In this document: positions 19,033-27,729 of the stretch, piece after piece | Position numbering within the stretch: position 1 is the first letter of the stretch | How the letters are laid out: each line of letters opens with the position of its first letter | Assembly: GCA_003833135.1 (NCBI GenBank) | Contig: QZLH01000281.1 | Coordinates: 9,023-36,751 of the forward strand | Reading direction: 5' to 3' | Source of the DNA: Oehlia diaphana | Taxonomy: Eukaryota > Glomeromycota > Glomeromycetes > Glomerales > Glomeraceae | DNA: 27,729 nucleotides | The notes under the pieces: generated by a model | Seen by the model: the letters and a program-made list of their open reading frames with translations, nothing else | Database searches by the model: none | Told to the model about the DNA's origin: nothing | Program-made: the position numbers and the translations under genes

Positions 19033-20667
19033 ATGGATTTAAATAGACTTGCCGCTCTTGGATGTTGTTCTTGGTATTTTAATAAAAAATCAAAAGTATT
19101 TATCTTCATAATCATTATCTTCTTTTTTCTTTCAAAAATTAAAATTTTATTAATCTTTTCTCATCCTCTTTTCATCCTTTTTTACTTTTCTATTTTAGAA
19201 ATCTTCTGATAAAAGAGAATTATCACAACAACAATCACAACAATCGAATTCATTAAAAGATTTAAAAGTACGTCGTAAACAATACGGTATATGTTTAAAA
19301 TGTGGAGATACTTTAACAGATTATAAATATTGTCAATCATGTTCTTCTAATGAATTTCAATCAAAATTCAAAAGTTGGACAAGTGGTAATGAATACATTG
19401 ATGATTTTATACAACGTTCTCAATTAAACGCAATAAATAATCAATCTTATTTATTATGGATACCTTACGATGATTTAATTGAAATAAAATATTTGGCGAA
19501 TGGTGGTTTCACTTCAGTTTATTCTGGTACTTGGGATCATTTTGAAACCGGTGAAATGGTTGATATCGTTCTAAAACGTTTACATAATGGTCAAATTTCT
19601 AATCCAGAATTTTTAAAAGAACAAGTTTCAATTCTTTTATATGGTGCAGTAAATAATGGTAATATCGTTAGATGTTATGGTTTCACTAAACATCCTACTG
19701 AAGGTTATATGTTGGTATTAGAATGTGCTCAAGATGGTGATTTAAGAAGTTTTCTTCGTAAACAAACTTCTACTTTATTATGGTCTGATAAATTATTGAT
19801 TCTTAGAGAGATTTCAAAATCAATTGATTTACTTCATAATCATGAATTTGTTCATGGTGATTTACATACAGGAAATGTATTAAAAAAGCAAACAAATGAT
19901 CAAACTTTATCATCTCGTATTAAGAAGAAAAAATCTAATTATCGTAATACTAGGGAAATAATTCTTGATATACCTTTATGTTTTGATCCTAATAATTCAA
20001 TCACTATTAATCCATATGGTGTTATACCTTATGTTGCTCCTGAAGTATTTGAAAAAGGTTATTATACCAAATCATCTGATATTTATAGTTTTGGTATGAT
20101 AATGTGGGAATTATCTACGGATCAAGCTCCTTTCTTTGAATATAGTAATGATAAAGCTTTAGTAGATGATATACGTAATAATATTCGTCCTGAGATTGAT
20201 GATCAACAAATTCCTAAATGTGTTGTTGATTTAATACAAAGATGTTGGGATTCCGATCCGTTTAATAGACCTTCTGCCAAATCGATTACAAGTATAATTG
20301 ATGAATGGATTTGGATTTTATCCGCTACAAAAATTAGATTATCAAATAAATCTAAGGATATATTAAATCAATTTTCTTCTGCTAATAATACTACAAAGAA
20401 GAAAGTTAAACGTCAATCAAAACTACCTCTTTCACTTTCTCGTACTCCTACAATGCTTAGAAATAATAATAATTATAGCAAATCTTTGAGCAAATATTTA
20501 ACCAGAATTGATGTTGAAAAATCAGCTAATGCTTCATCATTTTCTTCTACAGAATCTGTTAACACTAGTAAGTATTATTCTAGATTTTCCTTGTTAAATG
20601 ATTTGAAATTTTTTGGGAAGAATTCACTGACACCTTTTTTTTTTTTATAGTTACATATCAACAATAA
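19033..20667 (+). CDS. Protein kinase with N-terminal zinc ribbon, 482 aa, 3 exons
   Basis: Proposed exons: 19033-19095, 19199-20567 and 20651-20667. The join keeps one frame. Intron 1 (103 bp) runs GTATTT to TTTTAG; intron 2 (83 bp) has a GTAAGT donor, CTGAC branch-like site at 20627 and poly-T before TATAG. The protein ends VNTITYQQ. Residues 53-69 have C-x2-C and C-x2-C, a zinc-ribbon-like pair, followed by KSWTSGNEYIDDFIQRS and LLWIPYDDL, the usual leader of the large kinase family of arbuscular mycorrhizal fungi. The kinase domain covers about 115-395: glycine loop ANGGFTSVYSG, Lys147, Glu162, HGDLHTGN with catalytic Asp242 and Asn247, Asp278, APE at 301-303, DIYSFG (315-320), RCWDSDPFNRPS (369-380). 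Odd: HRD is HGD, DFG is DIP, and a Lys-rich insert lies between them (250-273). The Ser/Asn-rich tail is about 85 residues. Likely Ser/Thr or dual-specificity TKL-like; activity uncertain. Exon 1 and exon 3 are inferred. Confidence 0.85.
20568..20650 (+). other. Intron 2 of the kinase gene
   Basis: It begins GTAAGTATT and ends TTTTATAG, with CTGAC at 20627-20631, 19 bases before the acceptor AG. Without splicing the frame runs on to a poly-Phe end (SLTPFFFL) and a TAG at 20648-20650, which overlaps the acceptor. The intron model is preferred because donor, branch site and acceptor all fit the fungal consensus. Confidence 0.7.
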
Positions 20668-20808
20668 CAGGATTATTATTGATAATTTTGGGTGTTAGAT
20701 GATATAGCTCATCTCTAGTGCATGACCCGTTAAATAGGCAGACATGTGTGAAATTTTTTCGTATTATCTTTGGACAGTCAAAGTAACTCTGCGATACATA
20801 TATCATAT

Positions 20809-20862
20809 CACTTATGGCACTTATAGCACTTATGGCACTTGCGCCACTTGTGGCGCTTATGG
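20809..20862. repeat. 9-bp tandem repeat CACTTATGG, six units
   Basis: Six adjoining units: two exact CACTTATGG copies, and CACTTATAG, CACTTGCGC, CACTTGTGG and CGCTTATGG. They lie about 140 bases after the kinase stop codon, in its 3' region or just past it. The array is richer in GC than the flanks. Not coding. Confidence 0.85.
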
Positions 20863-21536
20863 TCTAATTTAAAAAAAAAACCTCACTTCCCTTCCAATAA
20901 ATTAATTTATTAACCCTTCCAATATATTACTACCCTTTCAATCATATCACCTTACATTTTTTTTATATACAATATCAAAAAAAAAATTTTTACAAATTAA
21001 TTAACAACCAATTTCATAATACCCTTATTATTTTACTACCCTGTTTATTTTACTACCCTTTTTTATCACATTATTTTTACTTATTAATTTGTTTCATCGG
21101 GAAGGGAGGTTTTCTTTTACACGTCAGAATCCTGTGATTTAGAATAAGGAGAATAAAAGTGGAAAGGATATTAAAAAAGTTATTTAAAGTAGATAAATGA
21201 TTAGAGATTGTTTATTTACTTCTGTTTCATTCTTACCGTTTTGTATTATTTATTATATTAACACTTACAATTCCGCTTAGCTAAAAATTAATTTTTTTTT
21301 TCTTTTTTTTTTTCTTTTTTTCTAAAATTGTGTAAATATCATCTTTTTTTTTTTTTTTTTTTTTGTTTAGTTACTGGCTTTTTTCTTTTGTAAAAATTAA
21401 TAATTAAAAAAAAAAAAATTTTTTTTTGCCAGTTAATTAATATGACGTAAACTATTTGAATGTGTTGTATTTTTTTTGATGTGACGAATGTAAATTTAGG
21501 TGGTTAATTCATTAATTAATTCATAGTAAAAAAATT

Positions 21537-21578
21537 GATGTACTGATGTACTTGATGTACTGATTTGATGATGTACTT
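21537..21578. repeat. GATGTACT direct repeats
   Basis: GATGTACT occurs four times at spacings of 8-17 bases, separated by T, GATTT or nothing. A short slippage-type array in gene-free DNA. Confidence 0.75.
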
Positions 21579-21879
21579 TACGATTAACAACGATACTGCG
21601 TCATTTACGTCATATAGCGAAAAAAAAAAAAAGATAACAGTTCACATTTTTAACTTTTATTTTAACTTTAGATGGTAAAACGCGTGTAATAGTTAATAGC
21701 TAATTTATTTATTTTATTTATTTTATTTTTGATAATCTTTATTTATTCTTTAAACTTAAAAAAATCATTACTAATTAAATAATCTTATAATAGGTCATTA
21801 TTCTTTTTACTTAATAAAATAATAAATAATATAATATTAATAATTAATTAATCGGTGATGTGGAGAATATTTAATCCTC

Positions 21880-21899
21880 TTTTTTTTTTTTTCTTTTTT

Positions 21900-21949
<50 letters not shown>
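21880..21949. repeat. Long T tract (49 uninterrupted T)
   Basis: T-rich from 21880, interrupted only by a C at 21893 and a G at 21900, then 49 T in a row. If a transposed copy, this could be the poly-A tail, read on the minus strand, of a retroposed sequence to its right (ending at about 21950). The block at 21960-22140 with its different base composition would then be the candidate. The exact length of such a run is unreliable in any assembly. Confidence 0.8.
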
Positions 21950-21954
<5 letters not shown>

Positions 21955-22055
21955 CCATTTAACAATGGACCGGACAACTTTCGGTCCGTGAAAATCTGAA
22001 AATGATCGGGTTTTTTGATAGCGCGGATCATATTTCGGGTTTCGGCAAATGCTTA

Positions 22056-22127
22056 ATCCGGTTTAATTTAAACTTCATACTAGTTTCAGTTTCGGGCTTT
22101 TAATAAAAATATACTATTAAACCGGAT
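22056..22127. repeat. Inverted repeat ATCCGGTTTAAT
   Basis: ATCCGGTTTAAT at 22056-22067 is exactly inverted at 22116-22127, with GTTTCGGG-like words around it. The surrounding block (21960-22140) has more CpG than its neighbours. Probably part of a decayed mobile element. Non-coding. Confidence 0.6.
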
Positions 22128-23899
22128 AAATCCATATTCCCATACATGCTTTCAATTTTTTTCTTCATATGATAATTATGAAAATAGTAACTTCACAAGT
22201 GAGTCACTATATTTTATTTCGAAAATTCGAAATGATTATTTATTGCATATTTTATATTGAATAATATAGTTTTGTATTGAAATTGTGTACTACTCTTCTT
22301 TGAATATATTAATATGGTTTAATTTATTATTATTGTAAAAAACTAGTTATTATTGTAATGTTAAAATTATAGGTAAAATATTTCAACTAGTTATATAATC
22401 ATAGAAATTCTCCAAAAATATATAGTCAAAAGAGAAAGTTATATCACGTGATGACTTACTTATCAATTAGACAATTACAAATTTACATTCATTTTCTTGA
22501 AAAATCAATAAGTCATACACGACTATTCGTGGTGAAAAGATGGATGGCCTTTTGATGTATTATCTTGGTTTTAGAATTAGGAACAATTTTTGTAAATTAC
22601 GTACAGTAGTTATTGTATTAGAGCATAAAGGACGTACAGTTACTGTATACGGAAGAAAAATGAAACAAAATATACTGTAGTTATATTTTATTATGAATCT
22701 TAATTCAATCTCTAATTAAAATATTAGTACTGTTACTACTGTATATAGTACTGCATATAAAAAAACGTGATGACAGATTACGAAACAATACTATTTATAT
22801 TGTGTTTCGTATTTATATCATAATTTATTATTATCATTTATTATCATTTATTATTATCACCGTATTCAGAAATAAGAAGAGTAAAAAGGATCATATGTTT
22901 TAATTTTATTTTCAATATAATACGGGGTGTACCAATTTTTCTATTTTTGCAGTATTAAACAAGCTGGTTTTAAGTGTATTAAGTATAAAGTTTGAGATGT
23001 ATAATTTATAATAAATGAAATTAAATTCTAATATTATTTCATTCAACCCAAAAGGAATGCCATGAAATGTATTAGATTTGTTTTATATTTGTGTTCATGT
23101 GTAAAAAAATGTCTAAAAAAACACCATGTTTGTCTGATTCTATTATCACATAATAATTTTGCATTTTATTTATGATATGAGATATGTGAATATAAGTTTT
23201 TTAAGGATATAATTTTGAATACTCATTATATTTAATCAAACTCCTGTATCATATAACTAAAAATATATTTATTTACAAAATATTTATTTTTTTTATCAAA
23301 ACAGGTATTATGTAAATGATACTATGTATAAACTCTATAGCTACAAAGTTATATAATTCTATCAATTTAAAGTGAGAACATCCATATAAATATAGGTTTC
23401 TTTTAGATTTGAATTATACCATTGAATTAATGTGAAGTTTAACAGTAAGTCTGTTAATACTTCTTGCTAATAATAAGACCTATAAATAATAAATATTTAT
23501 TATTACTTTTATAAATAAATTATTATACAAATTGACAAAATATCTGTTTATAATAAAATCCTTTGTCTGATATATAATTATTTAATTTTTTAAAATTTAT
23601 TGAAATAGCTGTATTACTAAATTATACTTTATTATGATATCTGTTTATAATTATATTAGTATTACTAATCTATAATTCTATATACTGTATGTTTATTCAG
23701 GTTTTGCTAATAATTGTGAAACTACTAAATAAATTTAAATATGAATTCAGATAACATATAATTTATCAAAATTAATCTGCATTTTATTATCTATGAACCC
23801 TTTTTTTTTTTATTAAAAAATATACCTGCATTTTGTAAAAAATTTTATTGAATATTAATTCTAAAGATATTGATGTTAATCCTATTAATTAGTGCTAAG

Positions 23900-24198
23900 T
23901 TTTTTTTATGGCAATGCTGTTCACTTTCTACATACTATTCAAAAATAATAAAAGCAAATAGAATAAAATTTGAAATTCTATTATTAATTTTATTATAAAC
24001 TGTCTTCTTAATAAATCAAAAAAATTATTATTAGAAAATACATTTAAAAAACCAATTTATTTCAAAAATTTGAAGTTTAATTATTTAGATTATTGTAAAA
24101 AAACTATTAATCTAATTTGTGATATTAATTCAAAAAAAGATTTAAAAGAAAAAGCAATTAAATTATTCAGTAAAAATTTTAAATGTTATTTTAAATAA
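23900..24198 (+). pseudogene. F-box family remnant
   Basis: The 74-codon frame at 23977-24198 reads SIINFIINCLLNKSKKLLLE, then FKKPIYFKNLKFNYLDYCKK and ends FKCYFK. This parallels the segment after the F-box in the pseudogene at 12963 (IITFLSDESKEFL, then FFDYLKYCKS), where the family has L-I-x-x-I-I-x-C-L and Y-x-x-F/Y-C-K. Just upstream in another frame, FFLWQCCSL (about 23899-23926) may be the worn P-x-LW-x-NPW end of the F-box. No leucine-rich part follows. The similarity is by eye and modest; a different AT-rich gene scrap is possible. Confidence 0.45.
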
Positions 24199-24247
24199 CT
24201 TAATTAAATTAAAAAGATTATGGTACAGTATGATTTTCTAATGAATA

Positions 24248-24358
24248 ATTTTCTGATAGGATATCTGGCAAGTTTGGTTAGAGATATGCAGAATTATGTA
24301 TAAATATGTAATTAAATAGCCAGCATTAAACTATTAAAAAAATATCCTATTGGAAAAT
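24248..24358. repeat. Inverted repeat, 17-bp arms
   Basis: ATTTTCTGATAGGATAT at 24248-24264 is matched at 15 of 17 positions by the inverse of ATATCCTATTGGAAAAT at 24342-24358. The 111-bp unit is AT-rich and non-coding, consistent with a small fold-back element just after the F-box remnant. Confidence 0.65.
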
Positions 24359-24432
24359 AGCCTGTAAACATATCAGTAAATTTTTTGGGCGCAAATTCTC
24401 AGGGATTTCAAAAATTCTGTAATTAGTAAAAA

Positions 24433-24588
24433 TTCTTAAGGAACCTTCTCTATACATATAAAGATCATCTAAAAAAAGAGAAATTTGAAGCATTAATAAA
24501 TATTTTGTCAAAAAAAAAAAATGACAGAGAAATAAATTTTTTTTTAAAAAAATATAATATTATGGATATTGATCAATCACCATTTTAA
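24433..24588 (+). pseudogene. Coding scrap, 51 codons, possibly transposase-derived
   Basis: The frame FLRNLLYTYKDHLKKEKFEA then LINILSKKKNDREINFFLKK has the Lys/Glu/Leu pattern of a real helix and no ATG near its start. It resembles, weakly, the part of MULE/FAR1-type transposases where a helical segment ends in a short linker, but no catalytic motif is seen. A piece in another frame upstream (KFFGRKFSGISKIL, about 24380-24420) may belong to it. Treated as a remnant; family uncertain. Confidence 0.25.
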
Positions 24589-25772
24589 GTAAAATTAGAT
24601 AATAGATATCTTGTGAATTTTGTGATGGGATCACAGTAACCAATTTTGTTGCTTTATAAATCCATATTAAATGTGCGATTTCTATAATCATGCGATTTGA
24701 ACTTCATATAAGTTAAAAAAATTTAGAAATATGAAATCTTAAATGATGTAAGAGAGAAAGAAAAAAAAAAAATTCATATTTTTTGTTCTTATATAAATAT
24801 AGAAAAAAATTTCTCTATTCAACATAATTATAAAAATGATCATTCTAACAGTATTATATAACTGGTAAAATAAAGAATTAAAGCACTTTATGGTCACAAT
24901 TTGCAAAAGTTTTCAGTCAAGTAACTAGACCTAATATATGAAGAATAGCTTACTGTAAATGTCCTTCTCTATTCAACTATCCCAGATAAAGTGTTGTATA
25001 ACTGATAGTTATTCATAATTATATTTTTTTTTTAGTTGTGTTGATACTGACATTTTTATCATGCAACTTGGATATCAATGTGATTTTCATTGGTAGCAAA
25101 CAAGTACTATTATTACATTGAAATGAGCAAACTTTTCTTAATTGCAACCAAAGATCTTTATTTAACTAGTATTTTTTTTTTAAATTTTTGATGCTTTTTA
25201 CTTTCAGTATATTTTTATTTTTTAACATTATTATTTTATTAATTTATGGCATTAATTAACATTCTTCTTTTTTGTAGGTACTTAGATTTAGGTTATTCTT
25301 TTTGACTTTTAATAGCTTTAGATTTCAGTATTAAGCTTTCAGTAAATGATAAGTTCAAGACAGAATCCAAAAAATCCTTATATATGTAAAGTATCAAGAT
25401 GCTTAACCAATATAGAAGAATTATATAATGTAAGAACTTATCAATGCTTAATTTTGGCAAAATTTTACCAATATAAGATAATTGATCTGCATATTTTTAG
25501 TATTTTTTTAGAATACTAAGAGGTTTCAGTTGCTTAATTTTATCATGATTTTAATTACTAATTATAGAATTACATGATCTTATATTATTTTTATGATACA
25601 TAAAATTTTTATGTAAAATAATCTCTTTTATCTATAAAGAATTTGATTTATAATCGATAAAAATAACTTTTTATAAATATAGTAAAGAAAGATTATCAAA
25701 ACATTAGTATTATACCTATATAATAAATGCAAAAAAGGTAATTTGCATATATTAAGCTAAATTGACAATATA
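24589..25772. other. Gene-free AT-rich stretch
   Basis: Stops in all frames. TCTCTATTCAAC occurs at about 24812 and 24966, and GTATAACTGATAG/TATATAACTGG words near both, pointing to an old direct duplication of about 150 bp spacing. T-rich tracts ending in AG (25021-25036, 25261-25277) might be acceptors of lost introns. Nothing else is seen. Confidence 0.45.
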
Positions 25773-27337
25773 TTGAAGATTATCTTAATTGACACGTTGC
25801 TAATTCTTGATGTAAATCAAAAGAGGAATAATGTAGTATTTATAAATTATAATTATTTTAAACCAATTGAAAAAACAAATGAAGATAGTAGAGAAGATGA
25901 TGAAAACTGGGATTCTGATATTTATGATAATATGGATGAAGATGATTTATTACAAATAGATAAAATAGAAGACGAAGAAAATGATAATATTCCTTTATTA
26001 ATTAATATTAATGAAGATATATTAAATATAACAAAATCTAATAAACAGTTAATTTGTTATAGACTTCAATCTGAACAAATATCAATGTATATTTAATATA
26101 CTCCAGCTCAATTTGGAGGAATATATCGTATTAAAATAATAGCACAAGCTATTTTCAAATTTAATTTTTAGTAAATTTAGTCAGAAAAAACTTAATTACA
26201 AGCTCAGCAAAATATATTAAATTCTTCAAATACTGAAAAACTTTCTATTTATAATTTTACATTGAATATAAATTTCAGTTGCCCTATTTTTGAATCAATT
26301 TGTCCTATAATTTCAGTTCAAGATCCAAAGCATGCAAAAAAAACTGCAAGAAATGCAATAATATTAGATGCAAGTCTTTTGACCTTTGAAAATTTATCAG
26401 TTTGTTACAATCAGCTTCTTAAACAAGTTAATTGCATGATTCTGTGATGTACAAAAATGATGTAATAAAATTGGATCGGCAAGACGATAGTGCAGCTTAC
26501 CAGATATTTTGTTCTGTTAATTTAAAACAATTAATATCATATGATTATCAGTTAAAACCTGAAGATAAAGGTTTTTTGTTTATTTATTTATTATGGGTAT
26601 GTATTCAAATAATATAATATATATAATAACTTAGAAAAGTATATTAATACATTATTCTTTTATTCAAATAAGGTGAAATTGTCAATAGTTATTTCAATAA
26701 AAATTTGGCATCTTTAGAACGAATTTGTATATCAATAACTGGATTTTTCTTTTTAAGACTTTGGCGGTTTCACGTTAAATATTTAGCAAAAAAATATTCA
26801 AATTTTATTTCTATTCATAATAACTTTTAGCTGATCAGACTTTCACAATTCTTAATTCTTTATATGAATCAATAGTTTTTTTAGTTAAAACACATCGAGA
26901 CTTTTATCTTTTAATTCCACTATTACCTTGGCTTCATAGTTTTAAACTAGTAGAACATTTTTTTGGTATTGCACGTCAAATTAATTTAGATTTTGACTTT
27001 GCAGAATTAATTCAAATAGTTCTAAAAATCTCACAATATACAAAAGCTTTAAAAAATGAAAAGTTGAATTTTAATAAAGAAAAATCTGTAAGAAAAGGTT
27101 ATTTTTTTTTTAATAATTTGCAACTTTATATTATTATTTTGTTTATTTACATTATTATTTATTTAATTTATTTACATTATTATTTTTTTATTTATAGGTT
27201 ATCAATTCGAATGTAACTTTGATTCTATTGATGATAATTCTTTAGAAATGCTTCGTCTATGGCCTAATAATAATCAAATTCTACAAACTTTAAATAATTC
27301 TTATCAACTTGCTCGTGAATTAGCAGAATTTCTTTAA
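25773..27337 (+). pseudogene. Decayed transposase-like gene (DPKHAKKTARN family)
   Basis: Pieces in order: an acidic N-terminal part (NEDSREDDENWDSDIYDNMD); RLQSEQISMYI followed by a stop, then YTPAQFGGIYRIKIIAQAIF; LNSSNTEKLSIYNFTLN; CPIFESICPIISVQDPKHAK continuing KTARNAI; after a frameshift DVIKLDRQDDSAAYQIFCSV; FFFLRLWRFHVKYLAKKYSN; after another stop ADQTFTILNSLYESIVFLV, LLPWLHSFKLVEHFFGIARQ, FDFAELIQIVLKISQYTKAL, EKSVRKGYQFE; and an end at LARELAEFL. A likely intron is 27098-27197. The order D-P-K-H-x2-K-x2-RN, then QDD-x-AA, then EHFFG-x-AR recalls P-element/THAP9-like and related DDE transposases of large fungal families; that link is from memory of motif form. Stops (26094-26096, 26169-26171) and frameshifts make it a pseudogene. 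The true start is not known. Confidence 0.6.
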
Positions 27338-27551
27338 ATGCTTTAACTATACTTGTATCCGAAATTATTTTAGTATTACAGAAATACGTAATTACGTAAT
27401 TCTGTAATTATTAAGTAATTCATTAGAAAAACTCCATATTCCGTAATTAATTTTGAATTCCGTAATTAATTTCGTATTACGAAAATATTTGGCCAGAATT
27501 ACTCTTAATTTTGGCCGAATTATATTTAAAAACTTTAATAAATATTAACTC
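27338..27551. repeat. CGTAATTA-rich repeat block
   Basis: ATTCCGTAATTAATTT at 27438-27453 is repeated exactly at 27457-27472, and further CGTAATT words occur near 27388-27405 and, altered, at 27473-27480. TTTGGCC-AGAATTA and TTTTGGCC-GAATTA follow (27487-27523). This is probably a decayed mobile element or satellite-like array after the transposase-like pseudogene. Confidence 0.6.
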
Positions 27552-27655
27552 GGCATCCAGTGATCTGTTTTGGATGATTTTACCACCATTCAATTCGTCT
27601 TGATGAGACGAATCGAATGGTAGTAAATTCATTCAAATCCAATCACTAGATCGTG
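27552..27655. repeat. Long hairpin, about 100 bp
   Basis: TTTACCACCATTCAATTCGTCT ending at 27600 pairs with AGACGAATCGAATGGTAGTAAA at 27606-27627 across a TGATG loop, with two mismatches. Weaker pairing continues outward: TTGGAT against ATCCAA, and CAGTGATCT against an AGATC-type inverse near 27643-27652. This looks like a foldback element or a hairpin-RNA source. No coding content. Confidence 0.75.
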
Positions 27656-27729
27656 CTCCGATATCAATAATCATTAAAATTTTACAGTAACTTATCTCCG
27701 TCAATATTAATGCTATAGAGATGAAATAC

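Larger units (their letters stand above)
20863..23879. other. Gene-free stretch, about 3 kb, repeats and T tracts
   Basis: No credible gene on either strand. Contents: poly-A/T tracts; GATGTACT words at 21537-21578; the long T tract at 21880-21949; a moderately GC-rich block at 21960-22140 with CGGGTTTCGG, CCGGACAACTTTCGG and an inverted repeat; and a run of TACTGTA/TACAGTA words between 22600 and 22760. ACGAAACA near 22787 and TGTTTCGT near 22802 form another small inverted repeat. ATATCTGTTTATAAT occurs at about 23541 and again near 23638. A 37-codon Cys-rich frame from about 23071 (MKCIRFVLYLCSCVKKCLKK) is too short to call. Confidence 0.5.

Noticed and set aside
18870..19115. Minus-strand frame of 81 codons
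   Set aside because: It overlaps exon 1 of the kinase gene and consists mainly of poly-Phe/Lys from homopolymers.
19493..19495. Kinase start at this TTG
   Set aside because: The frame is open through 98 more codons to a clear acceptor site, with a zinc ribbon and family leader upstream, and a good ATG exon at 19033.
20651..20667. Unspliced kinase ending in poly-Phe (SLTPFFFL)
   Set aside because: A canonical GTAAGT donor, CTGAC site and TATAG acceptor support a spliced end; the poly-Phe comes from the intron T tract.
26262..26617. Two short plus-strand frames as separate genes
   Set aside because: They are successive pieces of the same transposase-like pseudogene separated by a frameshift.

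Overview
The window looks like nuclear DNA of an arbuscular mycorrhizal fungus (Glomeromycotina), most likely Rhizophagus or a close relative. This is inferred from several things together: very high A+T content with long A and T runs; short introns of about 65-100 bp with GTAAGT/GTGAGT donors and T-rich TAG acceptors; a protein kinase carrying the zinc-ribbon and WTSGNEYIDDFI leader typical of the huge kinase family of these fungi; F-box genes of the matching expanded family; a DUF4419 gene; and many decayed DNA transposons. I see no bacterial operons, CRISPR arrays, rRNA or convincing tRNA genes.

Layout. 1-1.7 kb is gene-free, with a purine-rich strand and palindromic repeats. 1.73-1.89 kb holds an orphan C-terminal piece of an acyl-CoA ligase. 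2.16-4.56 kb is a decayed hAT transposase gene that still shows three introns and is interrupted by two small inverted-repeat elements. 4.6-6.1 kb has a GC-rich hairpin, other inverted repeats and a weak small ORF. 6.15-6.80 kb and 10.72-11.27 kb, both on the minus strand, are two diverged copies of an unknown helical, acidic protein. They are separated by about 3.9 kb of extremely AT-rich DNA with transposon-like palindromes. 11.96-12.18 kb is a possible small secreted protein. 12.96-14.27 kb is an F-box gene broken by frameshifts and stops. 14.3-16.9 kb is gene-free.

The two best genes lie next to each other: an intact DUF4419 gene (minus, 16.94-18.03 kb) and a three-exon protein kinase gene (plus, 19.03-20.67 kb). 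They are divergently transcribed from a gap of about 1 kb that probably contains both promoters. After them, 20.7-23.9 kb is repeat-rich and gene-free. 23.9-24.6 kb has an F-box remnant and another coding scrap. 25.8-27.3 kb is a decayed gene of a transposase-like family (motifs DPKHAKKTARN, DRQDD, VEHFFGIARQ). The right end has repeats and a long hairpin.

Functionally this is a repeat-rich region carrying one or two intact housekeeping or signalling genes, a pair of orphan paralogs, and the remains of several expanded gene families. I see no multi-gene pathway and no clear undescribed multi-component system. The most original items are the orphan paralog pair, the kinase with altered HRD and DFG motifs, the nested insertions in the hAT pseudogene, and the transposase-like pseudogene. 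All calls come from reading the sequence by eye; no searches were run.
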